Shown piece by piece: positions 52,791 to 61,440 of a stretch of DNA of 64,000 bases (position 1 is the stretch's first letter; each line of letters opens with the position of its first letter). The stretch spans positions 2,666,001 through 2,730,000 of the forward strand of contig CP073750.1 of NCBI GenBank assembly GCA_024398135.1. Reading direction: 5' to 3'. The translations under genes and the position numbers were made by a program. The stretch comes from a bacterium SCSIO 12643 (GTDB lineage Bacteria > Bacteroidota > Bacteroidia > Flavobacteriales_G > Salibacteraceae). Below the pieces are notes generated by a model. The model saw only the letters and a list, made by a program, of their open reading frames with translations, was not told the DNA's origin and did not search any database.

Positions 52791-53195
52791 CTAATCTAAA
52801 TGCAGATCGTATTGATAAAAACCAACATTGTTTTTACCAGCAGAAATTATGAGTTGCGTGCCATTCATAGTATAATTATAAGAACCATTTAAAATGAGGT
52901 TCCAATCAAAGTTTGCTGTCCAAATATTGGTGTCGGAAAATACAATTTTGGAGTTTTCAATTTTATAATTTCCACTTCCACCAGCCGGATAATAGTTATT
53001 TGAATTACCACTACAATTAAAGTTTTCATTTCCCGAGAAGTTTATCGTAACGGGATTTGAAAATGTTGATCCGTTTGGATATTTTACGGTGAATGTGCCG
53101 GAATATTTACCGTTGGGTTGTGCAATCACATTTTCACTTTTTTGACAAGAAGTAAAAATCCATAGAAGACTAAAAATGAATAATAAATGACGCAT
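52791..53195 (-). CDS. Hypothetical lipoprotein
   Basis: 134 residues from the ATG at 53195; the longer frame starts at TTG and overlaps the methyltransferase. Type II signal (MRHLLFIFSLLWIFTSC). The mature part is beta-rich with repeated Asn and Gly (NGKYSGTFTVKYPNGSTF, FSGNENFNCSGNSNNYYPAG), similar to small Bacteroidota lipocalin-like lipoproteins. Function unknown. Confidence 0.75.
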   Translation of the reverse strand: MRHLLFIFSLLWIFTSCQKSENVIAQPNGKYSGTFTVKYPNGSTFSNPVTINFSGNENFNCSGNSNNYYPAGGSGNYKIENSKIVFSDTNIWTANFDWNLILNGSYNYTMNGTQLIISAGKNNVGFYQYDLHLD

Positions 53196-53199
53196 AATT

Positions 53200-53844
53200 C
53201 TATATGTTAATGTTTTTCTGAGCAATTAAAATAACATGTGTTTCAAGTGTTCCATCTGATTTCGGGTAGATCTTTTCTATCTGATGGGATACTGTCATGT
53301 AATTCGACTCTAATGTTTGTTTTAAAATGTTGGTATCGTGGTAGTAAAAGTAAGTTCTTTCTCCGGTGCTACCAGAAATAAACCCCGATTTTGTATAATC
53401 TCCGGGTACAAAACTCAAGTACAAAATACCGTTTTCACGAAGCAGTTGATGACAGTTATAGATGAGATGTTTACAATCACTTTTAGAAAGATACGGAATA
53501 GTAAAACCACACATAATTCCGTCAAATTTTTGATGAATTGACTCTAAGTTTCTGCAATCTAAAATCCGTGCGTTTATACCTGGATTATTCTTTGAGGCGC
53601 GTATAATCATTTGTTCAGAAACATCCGTAGCCAAAATTTGAAGGTCGGGTTTTAATCGGAGTAGGTGTTTGGTGATGTTACCCGGGCCACACCCTAATTC
53701 TAGTACGGAGGCATTCTCAATAGCAAGTGAATCGCAAAAGGTTTGATAGGTATCATCATATAAATCCAGATACATGAATTTATCCTCATATAGTTGAGCT
53801 ATATGATCCCAGGTTTGATGCGTTTCTGTATATCGGTCTTCCAT
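53200..53844 (-). CDS. Class I SAM-dependent methyltransferase
   Basis: 214 residues from the ATG at 53844; the longer frame begins at GTG. SAM-binding motif I VLELGCGPGNITKHLL, motif II ILATDVSEQMI, and ILDCRNLESIHQKFDGIMCGFTIPYLS before motif post-I. The start (DRYTETHQTWDHIAQLYEDKFMYLDLYDDTY) is of the kind found in small-molecule methyltransferases. Substrate unknown. It lies 77 nt behind the AraC gene on the same strand. Confidence 0.9.
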   Translation of the reverse strand: MEDRYTETHQTWDHIAQLYEDKFMYLDLYDDTYQTFCDSLAIENASVLELGCGPGNITKHLLRLKPDLQILATDVSEQMIIRASKNNPGINARILDCRNLESIHQKFDGIMCGFTIPYLSKSDCKHLIYNCHQLLRENGILYLSFVPGDYTKSGFISGSTGERTYFYYHDTNILKQTLESNYMTVSHQIEKIYPKSDGTLETHVILIAQKNINI

Positions 53845-53921
53845 AGGAGAATGAACCAATAAAACTAACACATTCTGAAAACTTTACAGAATAATATTCA
53901 AAGTGATAGAGCCGATGGGTT

Positions 53922-54806
53922 TTACATTTCTGCGGCTCGGTTATAACCCACCGTTTTTCGATAAATGCTAGGAGAGACTTTTGTGTGTTTTTTGAAAAAT
54001 CGACTAAAATAGAATTGATCATCATATCCCAATTCTGAAGCTATTTCTTCAACGGATTTATTGGTAAGATATAATTCGCGTTTAGCTTCAATGATGATGC
54101 GCTCCGTGATGAGGTTAGAGGGTGTTTTGTTGTAAGTAGTTTTTACCAGTTTGGTTAATGCATTGGGGGTGATATGTAATAAGTCTGCATATTCCTTTGG
54201 GGAATGTAAAGTTCTGAAATGGGTCTCGATGTAATTTTTCAGTTGTTGTACCATAAATTTTTCCTCATTCTGTTCTTTGCTCGTTTCCACTTCGGGATAC
54301 TGACTCTTTTTGATTCTGGAACAGTTGATCAGGAATAATTTGAGATAGGATAAGATGGCGTCATTGGTAGCCAAATTATTTTGTTGGATGTCTTTTTCCA
54401 TTTCAGAAATAATCCATGAAAGGGTAGTGGTATCTGATGGTGAAATATCAATAAAAGGAAATTGATATGCATTATTAAAAAGAACTCCATCGCAAGCCAC
54501 TTCAGAATGATGTTTATGAATACAAAAGAAATTCGGATGGAAATTGATCACTACTCCTTTAGTTACCGAATCGGGTTGAAACATAAACGGTTGATATGGG
54601 GTACAAGAGAATATTTGATTTTCTGAATAGGTGAACTTTTCAGTTTCAATCAATGCACACCCGGAACCTTCCTGAATCCATATAACGGAATAATAATTCA
54701 AACGTTGAATGTGATCAAAATGGCGAATGCTTTCAAACCGATATAGTTTGAAAGCCAATTCACCACTTTGTTGATCTACTAAAGTATATGTTTGATTGTC
54801 AATCAT
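53922..54806 (-). CDS. AraC-family transcription regulator
   Basis: 294 residues from the ATG at 54806; the longer frame starts with TTG. N-terminal cupin-like sensory part (SVIWIQEGSGCALIETEKFTYSENQIFSCTPYQPFMF) and C-terminal double HTH (LHSPKEYADLLHITPNALTKLVKTTYNKTPSNLI and KSVEEIASELGYDDQFYFSRFFKKHTKVSPSIYRK). It follows the AhpD-like gene with 15 nt between stop and ATG, so the pair is likely one operon. Confidence 0.92.
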   Translation of the reverse strand: MIDNQTYTLVDQQSGELAFKLYRFESIRHFDHIQRLNYYSVIWIQEGSGCALIETEKFTYSENQIFSCTPYQPFMFQPDSVTKGVVINFHPNFFCIHKHHSEVACDGVLFNNAYQFPFIDISPSDTTTLSWIISEMEKDIQQNNLATNDAILSYLKLFLINCSRIKKSQYPEVETSKEQNEEKFMVQQLKNYIETHFRTLHSPKEYADLLHITPNALTKLVKTTYNKTPSNLITERIIIEAKRELYLTNKSVEEIASELGYDDQFYFSRFFKKHTKVSPSIYRKTVGYNRAAEM

Positions 54807-54821
54807 ATGTTTGGATTCCAA

Positions 54822-55352
54822 TTACAGCTCTTCAGCTATTGGAAAATCGATTTCAATTTGCGTTAAATTATGTAGATAATTCATTGCAATCTTATCACTT
54901 ATTTGTAAAATAACATCTACCAAATTTCCTTTAGTATAACCTTGTGTATAGAAGTTTTGTAGAGCTGCTTCGCTCGCACGACCTTTATTTTCTGTAAGTT
55001 CTTTGGTTAATTGAACCAGCGCATTGATTTTATCATTGCTGCTAGAACCTTTTCTGATCGCTAAAACTTCAGCGTCATCAAAACCATTCATTTTACCTAA
55101 AACGGTATGTGCACTTTGACAGTATCTACATTCGTTCACCTGACTCACGATCAAGTTAACGGCTTCTTTTTCTTTATTGTTTAAAGAAGTTTTTGCGCCT
55201 TGAAAATCTAAGTAACGACCTAATCCATTTTCTGAATATGCCATAGTCGCATATAAGTTTGGAACGAACCCTAAACCTTTGTTTAACTGATCGAAAATTT
55301 GTTGATTATTCGCTGTTACTTCATCTCTTGTTGGTACACTAAAATTTGCCAT
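54822..55352 (-). CDS. AhpD/carboxymuconolactone decarboxylase-family protein
   Basis: 176 residues. The active-site signature NECRYCQSAHTVLGKMNGF (CxxC-xxx-H) of the AhpD-like peroxidase family is intact. It begins like uncharacterised Flavobacteria members (NFSVPTRDEVTANNQQIFDQLNKGLGFVPNLY). Such enzymes reduce peroxides or act as thiol-dependent reductases; an AraC regulator follows directly and probably controls it. Confidence 0.92.
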   Translation of the reverse strand: MANFSVPTRDEVTANNQQIFDQLNKGLGFVPNLYATMAYSENGLGRYLDFQGAKTSLNNKEKEAVNLIVSQVNECRYCQSAHTVLGKMNGFDDAEVLAIRKGSSSNDKINALVQLTKELTENKGRASEAALQNFYTQGYTKGNLVDVILQISDKIAMNYLHNLTQIEIDFPIAEEL

Positions 55353-55453
55353 TTGTATATTGTTTTAAATTCTATGTCATTATTGACAAGGCAAATTTGT
55401 AGCGCGCAAGAGGACTACAGAATAGACAAATTATGCATAAGTATGGACAATTT

Positions 55454-55660
55454 TTATGAACTCTTCCGTATGGACTTTTTTGAGATGGTATACGCGCAAA
55501 TTTTATTTTCTACATAATCAATTCTGTATTCGGATAATAACATCGCAATAATTACTTCGGTCTCATTTTCGTTTAAGCCTAGCTTTGAGCCCAGTTCTAT
55601 TTCATCGAATTGATCATTATTTTCTTTTAAAGCTTTATAGTATGTTTCTTTTTGATCCAT
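55454..55660 (-). CDS. Small winged-helix-like protein
   Basis: 68 residues from the ATG at 55660; the longer frame starts at TTG and overlaps the methyltransferase. Helical pattern MDQKETYYKALKENNDQFDEIELGSKLGLNENETEVIIAMLLSEYRIDY, then a beta-wing (VENKICAYTISKK), similar to small helix-turn-helix modules. It may be a partner or regulator of the methyltransferase 4 nt upstream; no family recognised. Confidence 0.6.
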   Translation of the reverse strand: MDQKETYYKALKENNDQFDEIELGSKLGLNENETEVIIAMLLSEYRIDYVENKICAYTISKKSIRKSS

Positions 55661-55664
55661 AAGT

Positions 55665-56489
55665 CTATTGTTTTTGTGTGGCAATCATCATATGAGGACT
55701 AAACGACATGAGGCTGGGGTCGTTCTCTGTAATATGCAAAAGCTCCATTAATGTATTTTTCGTTTTTTCATTTTCCATGTGAGAGAAGAAGTTTTTATCG
55801 AACCAAGCAATTCCTTCTACCGCGTATAGGTTTAGATATTTGAGTCCCTGACCCATAAATTCATCTTTTAATTGTTGTGGCTGGTGGTAAAATCCTTCTG
55901 CTAAAAGCCACGGGAAATCATGTGGTGGATGATGTTTTCCCGTGGTCAATTCCATTTTGCACATTTCGAAAAATGATGGTTTATGGACTAAACCATTAAG
56001 TAGCCCGACTAAAGTGGATGCGGTATAGTTAATAGCGAATCCCAGAATAATTCCGTCTTTCTTTAATACTCTTTTCGCTTCACATATAGCTTTATCCCGA
56101 TCTGTTCTTTTCTGAAGGTGATAGAGCGGACCATGCAGAATAATCAGATCAACGGAATTGTTTGGAAACTCAAGTTTTCTGGATTCACCATGATGAATAG
56201 AAAATGGATTCTTTAGACTTGAAGAACGTTTTTGAGCGATTTGAACATGTTTGAAAACAGGCTCGACCATATGAACCTGATGTCCCTTTTTTGCGAGCCA
56301 TTCCGAATATTTTCCGGTGCCGCCACCTACATCAATAATGCTTAGTGGTGAAGAGGTAAGATGTTTTTCAATGAGGTATTTGATTCTTTCAAATTCAAAT
56401 ACTCCCATTCCTTTATTGAGTCTGGTCTCCTCTGAAGCCTTATTGTAAAATGCTTCTATATTTCTATTAATTAACTGTTTATATTTCAT
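55665..56489 (-). CDS. Class I SAM-dependent methyltransferase
   Basis: 274 residues. SAM motif I IIDVGGGTGKYSEWLAKKGHQVHMVEPV, motif II region NNSVDLIILHGPLYHLQKRTDRDKAICEAKRVLKKDGIILGFAINY. N-terminal part (AFYNKASEETRLNKGMGVFEFERIKYLIEKH) matches a Firmicutes/Bacteroidota group of unknown substrates. Upstream 56490-56771 is 282 nt with only a short perfect hairpin at 56548-56566 (8-bp arms). Confidence 0.92.
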   Translation of the reverse strand: MKYKQLINRNIEAFYNKASEETRLNKGMGVFEFERIKYLIEKHLTSSPLSIIDVGGGTGKYSEWLAKKGHQVHMVEPVFKHVQIAQKRSSSLKNPFSIHHGESRKLEFPNNSVDLIILHGPLYHLQKRTDRDKAICEAKRVLKKDGIILGFAINYTASTLVGLLNGLVHKPSFFEMCKMELTTGKHHPPHDFPWLLAEGFYHQPQQLKDEFMGQGLKYLNLYAVEGIAWFDKNFFSHMENEKTKNTLMELLHITENDPSLMSFSPHMMIATQKQ

Positions 56490-56771
56490 TCTTAAAGGGT
56501 ATTATTCATCACATTTGAAGCGTAAAACGATAACCAGAAATTGCCGTAATTGATTCTAAATCAATTATTCTTCAAAGGGTGGATGAAATAAATATGATAT
56601 TAGGTACACCGAAAGAGAAAACCTTCAATGTATGAATTGGTGTGTCTAAGTAGCACAAACCTATCTGCTAGTGTAACAGATTTTATGTCGATTGAAATAT
56701 AACAGGCTTCAAAAGTAGTACAATAAACTTTTTGTCCGGGTATAATTTAGGTAAGGGTTTCTGATATCAAT

Positions 56772-57422
56772 CTATTTTCCAGATACCATATGGTATTCCG
56801 GGGGAACTTCAATTCCTTTAAATCCATTTGTAGAACCGAATAAGATGATAATGGAAACGATTATTCCTGTAAGAATGATGATCCAGGTTTGATTTTTTAC
56901 AGATAATCCGAATATTTCCGAAGTCATTTTTGAATAATGTATAGCAGCGATGTGACCGAAAAGAGCCATTACCGCCAGACTATAATAGGGCATAAAAAAT
57001 AAATTTAGTGGAAATGTATTTAGACCCGCAACACCAAAATAAAAATTAGTATCCAATTCTAAAATATACCGGCCGGTGAGTACGGCACTTACATGAATGA
57101 GAAAGAAAATAGCCAAATATAATCCAGACCAAACTTGTAATTTCTCAAAGCGATTTTGAGCCGCCTTAAATTTAGATCGGAACAGATTTAGTCCGGTTAT
57201 TATCTGCATCGCGACAGAAATCAACAAAATGGCTTCAAAGATAGGCTGGCGATAAATCCATCTGATTTTGTTCATGAATGCAATATGTTGATCTGCTCCA
57301 AAAACACTAAACAAATGATTAATGATGTGAAAAATAACGAATAATGTTATCGTTAAACCGGAAATGTAATGTGCTCGTTTCATCTTTTTTTGCAAAGGTG
57401 AGATGAAACATTGAGTTGTCAT
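56772..57422 (-). CDS. Membrane protein resembling cytochrome b (SdhC-like)
   Basis: 216 residues, five helices with histidines placed at helix ends (ISGLTITLFVIFHIINHLFS, FEAILLISVAMQIITGLNLF, SGLYLAIFFLIHVSAVLTGR, YYSLAVMALFGHIAAIHYSKM, WIIILTGIIVSIIILFGS). Paired His in helices I, III and IV suggest haem ligation, as in succinate dehydrogenase cytochrome b, but no flavoprotein partner gene is near. It starts 10 nt behind the Crp/Fnr gene. ATG at 57383 is an alternative start. Confidence 0.7.
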   Translation of the reverse strand: MTTQCFISPLQKKMKRAHYISGLTITLFVIFHIINHLFSVFGADQHIAFMNKIRWIYRQPIFEAILLISVAMQIITGLNLFRSKFKAAQNRFEKLQVWSGLYLAIFFLIHVSAVLTGRYILELDTNFYFGVAGLNTFPLNLFFMPYYSLAVMALFGHIAAIHYSKMTSEIFGLSVKNQTWIIILTGIIVSIIILFGSTNGFKGIEVPPEYHMVSGK

Positions 57423-57432
57423 TTGATCTATA

Positions 57433-58014
57433 TCAAATCGATCTCCTTGGGTTTCTTATACGGCTTAGAGTTTCAAGAGTAATTCCCAAATAAGAAGAAA
57501 TATGGGTAAGCGGAACCCTCTGCGTGATTTTAGGATACATGGCCAAAATGTTTTCGTATCTCTGCTCAGCTCTTTGAAATTGGATCGATGCAATTCTTTC
57601 TTGTTGGCGTAACATTGTTTTAGTAACAATTACACGAATTAAACGTTCAAAATCATGGTATTTATGAGATAAATAATTTACGTGATCTCTATTGATTTCA
57701 AGTAAAACAGAATCCTCCAGGAGCTCAATATAGTGGGGACTAGGCGCACCGGTAAAGAAGCTTACAATTGAACTGATAAATTCATTTTCAAAAGCAAACC
57801 AATCAGAGATATCTTTTCCATCTTGTAAATAATACGCTCTGGCACATCCATTAATGATGTAATAGGTTTTATTGGAATATTGTCCTTCACGAACTAAAGT
57901 GGATTCCTTTTTCAGTGTTGAAATTTTGGCAGAGGTTAAAAGTTCCTGAATGCATTCTTCCGTTAATGGAGAATAGGTTTCGTTTATCGATTGAATAATT
58001 TTTTGTTCGATCAT
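57433..58014 (-). CDS. Crp/Fnr-family transcription regulator
   Basis: 193 residues. Barrel domain (KISTLKKESTLVREGQYSNKTYYIINGCARAYYLQDGKDISDWFAFENEFISSIVSFFTG) and winged helix VPLTHISSYLGITLETLSRIRNPRR. No N-terminal FeS cysteines. It is 10 nt ahead of the cytochrome-b-like membrane gene, so that gene is the natural target. The window contains three such paralogs. Confidence 0.9.
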   Translation of the reverse strand: MIEQKIIQSINETYSPLTEECIQELLTSAKISTLKKESTLVREGQYSNKTYYIINGCARAYYLQDGKDISDWFAFENEFISSIVSFFTGAPSPHYIELLEDSVLLEINRDHVNYLSHKYHDFERLIRVIVTKTMLRQQERIASIQFQRAEQRYENILAMYPKITQRVPLTHISSYLGITLETLSRIRNPRRSI

Positions 58015-58065
58015 TATTACAATGGTAATAATAAACGTTGGGATTTATGTTTCCGATAGCATTAA

Positions 58066-58500
58066 TTACCCTTCATAGATATCATATTCGGCTGAAATGG
58101 ATTTCATTAATTCAGTGTTGGCAAAATCATCATCCGATAGTTGAGATAGTTTTTCTAAAAACAAATCGAATTGACCGTTTTTAAAAATAGTAAGCATCTT
58201 TCCGCCCTTTTCACATTTAGCCGCATGCCACACATTTGGAGGAGCAGTCACGGTATCTCCTGGTTGAGCAATAACAGTTTCATCATCAAAAATAAATTCA
58301 ATTTCTCCTTCCAAAATGTAGAATACTTCTGTCATTATTTTATGGTGGTGTCGGCCCAAATAGAAACCTGGTTTAAGTGTGTCCTCAACCATGCAGAGCT
58401 CACCGTTGGTATCATGCGAAGAAAGTTTAATAAAACAGTGATCCTGGGAGTAGTTATAGTTTTCACCACATCCCTGACGTATAATTTGTTGTGTTTTCAT
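58066..58500 (-). CDS. Cupin-domain protein
   Basis: 144 residues from the ATG at 58500; the longer frame runs through non-coding sequence. Single cupin barrel with motif 1 LGRHHHKIMTEVFYILEGEIEFIF (metal ligands in HHH-(x)n-E) and motif 2 AQPGDTVTAPPNVWHAAKC (His). Cytoplasmic; possibly an isomerase, dioxygenase or sensory cupin. Substrate unknown. Located just upstream (on the minus strand) of the Crp/Fnr gene. Confidence 0.9.
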   Translation of the reverse strand: MKTQQIIRQGCGENYNYSQDHCFIKLSSHDTNGELCMVEDTLKPGFYLGRHHHKIMTEVFYILEGEIEFIFDDETVIAQPGDTVTAPPNVWHAAKCEKGGKMLTIFKNGQFDLFLEKLSQLSDDDFANTELMKSISAEYDIYEG

Positions 58501-58558
58501 GATTAATCTATGTTGTATGAATAAGTAAAACCTCGATTTTGAGAAGATAAGATAAATT

Positions 58559-58590
58559 AAAAGTGGTTTGTACCATCTCAAACCACTTTT
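58559..58590 (-). terminator. Terminator after the SnoaL-like gene
   Basis: Perfect 12-bp stem (58559-58570 AAAAGTGGTTTG, 58579-58590 CAAACCACTTTT) with an 8-nt loop and a short T-run on the minus strand. Confidence 0.85.
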
Positions 58591-58616
58591 AAAATTGGAA
58601 TGACGGTTAGCTATAT

Positions 58617-59489
58617 TTACTTAAAATTAAACTTACCGTTGTTGTTTTTGTGTTCAGAAGTGGGAGGTATCGTTTCAATTACATCCCAATGTTCAGCAAT
58701 CTTTCCATTTTCTATTCTAAACAGATCATAGAATGACGTATGCTTTCCTGCAAATTGCCCTTCACTGACCGCTAAAACAAAGTTACCTTCTCCTAATATG
58801 ATATGGTTTTTTTCAAAGACCATGGTCACTCCATTTTTAGCCATTTCTTCAAGAGCTGTATTTAATCCGGAAAGACCATCTCCGATCATGGAATTATGTT
58901 GAATGTAGTGATCTCCATCAAAATAGTTGCCCATTTGGTCAAATTCTCCATCGATCAGAATAGTTTGAATAAAGTCTTTAACCAAAGCTTTATTGGCTTC
59001 TGTTTTATCCAAGTCGGTTAAAGTTGTATTTCCATCTGTTTGAGTATGCTGACTTGGATTAGGAGGTGTGATTTCTGCAAGATTATCCCAGTGCTCAACT
59101 ATTTTTCCATCTTCAAACCTGAAAATATCAAACCCTATTTTGGGACCAAAGAAATCGTAAACAGTGTGCGAAAATGTATAATTCCCATCCTGGAATGAGC
59201 GTACCACGTTTGCTTTAAATCCACCTTCAGGGGCATGTTGAAGTACTGCGCCAAATCCTTCTAATCCATCAGCCACAGCCAGGTTGTGCTGGGTATAATG
59301 AGTAGGATTAATATAACCAACAGGTGTTTTATCACCTGTTTCTAAACTAGTAAGAAGTGCGGTGGCTTTTTCTTTGTTTGATAATTCGGTTTTCATTTCC
59401 TTTTTATTTTCCTGGATGTTTTCGTTACGACTTGTGGAGCAAGATCCAAATAAGAAAGCGACTGCCACAGTCATTATTAATTGTTTCAT
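58617..59489 (-). CDS. Lipoprotein with two SnoaL-like domains
   Basis: 290 residues. Type II signal (MKQLIMTVAVAFLFGSC) and two tandem NTF2/SnoaL-like domains at about 40-155 and 165-285. Each has the paired motifs YTQHNLAVADGLEGF / YIQHNSMIGDGLSGL and the end IGFDIFRFEDGKIVEHWDN / SFYDLFRIENGKIAEHWDV. Such folds bind or transform small hydrophobic molecules. The duplication is internal. Terminator follows at 58559. Confidence 0.9.
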   Translation of the reverse strand: MKQLIMTVAVAFLFGSCSTSRNENIQENKKEMKTELSNKEKATALLTSLETGDKTPVGYINPTHYTQHNLAVADGLEGFGAVLQHAPEGGFKANVVRSFQDGNYTFSHTVYDFFGPKIGFDIFRFEDGKIVEHWDNLAEITPPNPSQHTQTDGNTTLTDLDKTEANKALVKDFIQTILIDGEFDQMGNYFDGDHYIQHNSMIGDGLSGLNTALEEMAKNGVTMVFEKNHIILGEGNFVLAVSEGQFAGKHTSFYDLFRIENGKIAEHWDVIETIPPTSEHKNNNGKFNFK

Positions 59490-59579
59490 TTTTTAGGTTT
59501 TTAATTTGACACAAAAGTGAAACAAGACCTGTCCTTAGGAAAGATGAAAATTGGAGTTAAAATGGTTAAAGTTGAACCT

Positions 59580-60461
59580 CTATTCGTTTAAGATAGATTT
59601 AATGAATGATTTTGGGGTTAAACTGGTATTCTTCTTGAAATATTTAGTGAAGTTAGTTGGGTCTTCAAAACCCAATTTGTAAGCGAGTTCAGTACTTTTA
59701 ATATCCGAGTTGATTAGAATTCTTTTGGCTTTAAGGATTACCAAATCATCGATGACGTTTTTAGCTGTTTTATTCATCAATTCCTTACAGATTGAATTGA
59801 GATGTTTATAGGTGATCCCTAATTCGTTTGCATAAAAATTAGCACTTCGACTAATCATTAGATTTTCTTCTATAAGTGAGTTGAATTTTTGAAAGACAAC
59901 GATTTTTGAGTTGTCTTTGATATGGAAAGGTTGTTTTTGTTTTATCTGCTCAGCTTTTGAAATGAGGATAGTGAATAGGGCGTTTATTACTGTTTGTTTA
60001 TTAAATATATTGGAATTGTGATATTCTTCTTTTAAAAGTTTGAAGTAGCTATTAAATGCAGACTCCAGAGGTATTTGTAGGATGGGAGAAAACAATTGTG
60101 GGTTAAATAGTCTGAAAACAAGATCCTCAGGTAAATTGGGAAAGCACTGAACAAAGTGTTTTTCTGTAAATATGATACAATAACCATCTAAATCATTGGA
60201 GAAATCGAATGCATTCACTTGTTCTTTTGCGAGGTACACCAAAGTGTTTTCTTGGACTGGATACCAGTTGAAATCAATAAAGTGACGTCCGGTTCCTGAA
60301 GTAAAAAATATGAGATTGTAAAACTTCACCTGATGTGGAAGCTCCGGACTATGGGTATATTGATTTTTGTTTTTGGAAATTTTTTGAATCGGAACTATTT
60401 CAAATTCAAATTGGACATCGTCCTTTTTGTCGAATTTAATATGCGGAATATCTTTTTTCAT
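59580..60461 (-). CDS. AraC-family transcription regulator
   Basis: 293 residues. N-terminal sensory domain (HQVKFYNLIFFTSGTGRHFIDFNWYPVQENTLVYLAKEQVNAF) and C-terminal AraC HTH pair (RSANFYANELGITYKHLNSICKELMNKTAKNVIDDLV, KSTELAYKLGFEDPTNFTKYFKKNTSLTPKSFIKS). Third AraC gene in the window. A perfect -7 element lies 40 nt upstream. The nearby SnoaL-like lipoprotein gene is a possible target. Confidence 0.92.
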   Translation of the reverse strand: MKKDIPHIKFDKKDDVQFEFEIVPIQKISKNKNQYTHSPELPHQVKFYNLIFFTSGTGRHFIDFNWYPVQENTLVYLAKEQVNAFDFSNDLDGYCIIFTEKHFVQCFPNLPEDLVFRLFNPQLFSPILQIPLESAFNSYFKLLKEEYHNSNIFNKQTVINALFTILISKAEQIKQKQPFHIKDNSKIVVFQKFNSLIEENLMISRSANFYANELGITYKHLNSICKELMNKTAKNVIDDLVILKAKRILINSDIKSTELAYKLGFEDPTNFTKYFKKNTSLTPKSFIKSILNE

Positions 60462-60500
60462 ACGACCAACGCGTGCAAGATACGCTGTTTATGTTTGTCG

Positions 60501-60508
60501 CAAATGTA
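60501..60508 (-). promoter_or_regulatory. Candidate -7 element of the AraC gene
   Basis: Minus strand TACATTTG, a full match to TAnnTTTG, 39 nt before the ATG at 60461. Confidence 0.45.
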
Positions 60509-60523
60509 AAATGAGGAGGTTAT

Positions 60524-60823
60524 TTACTTCTTTTTAAGTTCATCAATAACAATTTCATCTCCCATACAGCCTTTGCTGTTAGAATTCCAATTGAGTTCTA
60601 CATCGATGGGAAAAGAAGCTGTTGTTAAATCCAAATTACTCCCGCCAGGTAATTCATAAAAACGATACGTTTCATTTTCAATGTTGATAAACCATCCACC
60701 ACAACAAGCACACATTCGCGCATCTGCTCCGGTGATCTGACCGGTACTCATTAAGCTTTTTTCTTTTTTACAAGCGGTTATTAGAAATAACGACATGCAA
60801 AATGGGATAATCAATTTTTTCAT
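60524..60823 (-). CDS. Small lipoprotein with a CxCC motif
   Basis: 99 residues. Type II signal (MKKLIIPFCMSLFLITAC). The mature domain holds the cluster MCACCGGWFINIE and a further Cys (SKGCMGDEIVI), which look like a metal- or haem-related site. It overlaps the preceding membrane-protein gene by 4 nt and that one overlaps the di-heme peroxidase gene by 17 nt, so it should act with them outside the inner membrane. Family not recognised. Confidence 0.8.
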   Translation of the reverse strand: MKKLIIPFCMSLFLITACKKEKSLMSTGQITGADARMCACCGGWFINIENETYRFYELPGGSNLDLTTASFPIDVELNWNSNSKGCMGDEIVIDELKKK

Positions 60824-61440
60824 TTCCTTTTAATTAATTCATAATTTAAACCAACAATCCAAATTAGAATAATTACGAAAGTGATTTTTTGAATGAGTGG
60901 GAGCAATCGAATAAGATGTTGTGTGTAATAGATATAATTATTCACTCCCAATAACAGTATACATAATACACCACTTATTTTGTAAAACGATAACTCACTT
61001 TGGTAAATTTCTTTAATTATTCCAATAATGACAATGAGTCCGAAAACACTCGAAATTATGGTCATAACATTATGGTACTGTGTGGAAATTAAAACACCAA
61101 ATGTCATAGATAGGACTCCATTCAATTTGATGAGTTGCCTCCACAATTTATTTTTTGAAAAGGCATTCGCAAACTGAATGAAAAATATCATAAGACTTAA
61201 GCAAAGGATCACCATTCCCATAACGGAATAAGGACGTGCGGGGTTCAATAGCCCGTTCATAGCCTTTTCGTTCATCAGGTTACACCAGTAATTATGAATC
61301 CAACTAAAGCCTTCAGAGTTTAAATCGGCTTGAGAACCGCCCGGATAAAGAGTAGAAGAAAAAACGTATAAACCAATAAAAGAAATGATCCCTAAAATAG
61401 GAGCAATATCAAAGAAGCCTAATTTATTTTGATGAATCAC
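60820..61440 (-). CDS. Multi-pass membrane protein (DUF998-like), GTG start
   Basis: 206 residues, six hydrophobic helices. The GTG at 61440 is used because no ATG is near the first helix; it overlaps the peroxidase stop by 17 nt. The loop STLYPGGSQADLNSEGFSWIHNYWCNLMNEKAMNG between helices 1 and 2 resembles the conserved extracytoplasmic loop of DUF998/Frag1-like proteins. It could form a complex with the two partner proteins of the operon. Function unknown. Confidence 0.8.
   Translation of the reverse strand: MIHQNKLGFFDIAPILGIISFIGLYVFSSTLYPGGSQADLNSEGFSWIHNYWCNLMNEKAMNGLLNPARPYSVMGMVILCLSLMIFFIQFANAFSKNKLWRQLIKLNGVLSMTFGVLISTQYHNVMTIISSVFGLIVIIGIIKEIYQSELSFYKISGVLCILLLGVNNYIYYTQHLIRLLPLIQKITFVIILIWIVGLNYELIKRK

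Noticed and set aside
56548-56566. Short hairpin in the gap at 56490-56771
   Set aside because: AT-rich 8-bp stem without T-run or repeat elsewhere; no function can be argued.
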